Below, in pieces: positions 4,951 through 5,194 of a DNA stretch of 5,194 nt. Source of the stretch: Microcoleaceae cyanobacterium UBA11344. GTDB taxonomy: Bacteria; Cyanobacteriota; Cyanobacteriia; Cyanobacteriales; Microcoleaceae. A program made the position numbers and the translations under genes. The notes under the pieces were generated by a model. That model searched no databases and had not been told where the DNA came from. It saw only the letters and a program-made list of their open reading frames with translations. The first letter of the stretch is position 1, and each line of letters starts with the position of its first letter. The stretch lies in assembly GCA_003483675.1 (NCBI GenBank), contig DMYK01000313.1, positions 1 through 5,194 of the forward strand, read 5' to 3'.

Positions 4951-5006
4951 AGTCCCTCTCAGATCGGACTTTGTTTGTATAGCCGCGACTTCCATTCGCC
5001 AGGGCT
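4951..5006. repeat. degenerate hairpin repeat (AGTCC...GGACT plus TTTGTTTGTATAGCCGCGAC)
   Basis: AGTCC (4951-4955) and GGACT (4966-4970) form a small stem, followed by TTTGTTTGTATAGCCGCGAC and CCAGGGCTAA. From memory this arrangement resembles a dispersed intergenic repeat of Oscillatoriales genomes, where the stem is longer. Only one copy lies in this window, so the repeat status is inference. Confidence 0.35.
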
Positions 5007-5028
5007 AAATATCAATTCTCTCTTTTCT

Positions 5029-5149
5029 AGGACTTACGCAAAAAACCCGGTTTCTGAGAAAAATCCTGCATCTCTTCGAGAGATATTGACGTAGGGTTTC
5101 GACTCCGCTCAACCACCGGGGGTTTTTGGCCTAAGAGTGCGTAAGTCCT
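5029..5149. mobile_element. 121-bp MITE-like element with 12-bp terminal inverted repeats
   Basis: AGGACTTACGCA (5029-5040) and TGCGTAAGTCCT (5138-5149) are perfect terminal inverted repeats. Just inside, AAAAACCCGG (5041-5050) is mirrored imperfectly by CCGGGGGTTTTT (5116-5127). The centre has a TCG-loop hairpin, ATCTCT-TCG-AGAGAT (5070-5084). There is no coding capacity. The element carries AAAAAACCCGGTTTCT (5040-5055), identical to the right inner arm of the hairpin at 592-703. Flanking bases give no convincing target duplication. A non-autonomous element moved by a transposase elsewhere in the genome is the best reading. Confidence 0.75.
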
Positions 5150-5194
5150 GTTTTTCCCAAGAGCAAATCAAGACTGCAACCACTTCAGAAACTT

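Larger units (their letters stand above)
4839..5194. other. gene-free, repeat-rich right end
   Basis: No intact gene is seen on either strand. The segment holds the lost N-terminal side of the TumE-like remnant, a weak inverted repeat (AGGG at 4920-4923 with CCCT at 4938-4941), a hairpin-type repeat at 4951-5006 and a MITE-like element at 5029-5149. The last 29 bases on the minus strand read KFLKWLQS and a stop, which might be the tail of a gene entering from the right, but this is too short to call. Confidence 0.6.

Noticed and set aside
5154..5194. Minus-strand KFLKWLQS-stop as the tail of a gene entering from the right
   Set aside because: Only eight residues are visible, which cannot support a gene call.

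Overview
The window looks like chromosomal DNA of a filamentous cyanobacterium, most likely an Oscillatoriales/Microcoleus-type organism. The grounds are a cytochrome c6 gene with cyanobacterial signature residues, two full HIP1 octamers (GCGATCGC) and many CGATCG cores, a heptamer tandem repeat in an intergenic spacer, and dispersed hairpin elements sharing the 16-mer AAAAAACCCGGTTTCT. The genus is an inference; the cyanobacterial assignment is firm.

Layout, left to right. (1) 43-381 (+): petJ, cytochrome c6, a thylakoid-lumen electron carrier with a TTG start behind a good Shine-Dalgarno site. (2) 382-813: gene-free spacer with a 7-bp tandem repeat and a 112-bp hairpin element. (3) 814-1872 (+): a stand-alone CHAD-domain protein, predicted to bind polyphosphate, followed by a strong stem-loop. 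(4) 2024-2657 (+): a toxin-first type II toxin-antitoxin operon, with a RelE/HigB-like (Gp49-type) toxin overlapping its antitoxin by 29 bp. (5) 2687-2783 (+): a frameshifted remnant of a small DUF2281-like antitoxin. (6) 2985-4427 (-): a 480-residue membrane protein of unknown function. Its hydrophobic core is 27 in-register tetrapeptides (consensus G-V-A-F/L/W) encoded by a GC-rich 12-bp DNA repeat. Its C-terminus appears to have been shortened by a one-base slip in a T5/A5 run. (7) 4424-4838 (-): decayed DNA upstream of that gene. It includes a recognisable C-terminal half of a TumE/DUF6516-family toxin (4665-4838), followed by a stop-ridden stretch that may be its partner's relic and whose last codon overlaps the membrane-protein start. 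(8) 4839-5194: repeat-rich intergenic DNA ending in a 121-bp MITE-like element with 12-bp terminal inverted repeats.

The two housekeeping-type genes (petJ, CHAD) show no sign of working together or with the rest. From about 2.0 kb onward the window reads as an accessory region. It has one intact toxin-antitoxin module, two decayed ones, mobile hairpin elements, and one glycine-rich repeat membrane protein that is itself changing by repeat duplication and frameshift. That protein is the main candidate for something undescribed. No complete known defence system, transposase, rRNA, tRNA or CRISPR array is visible.
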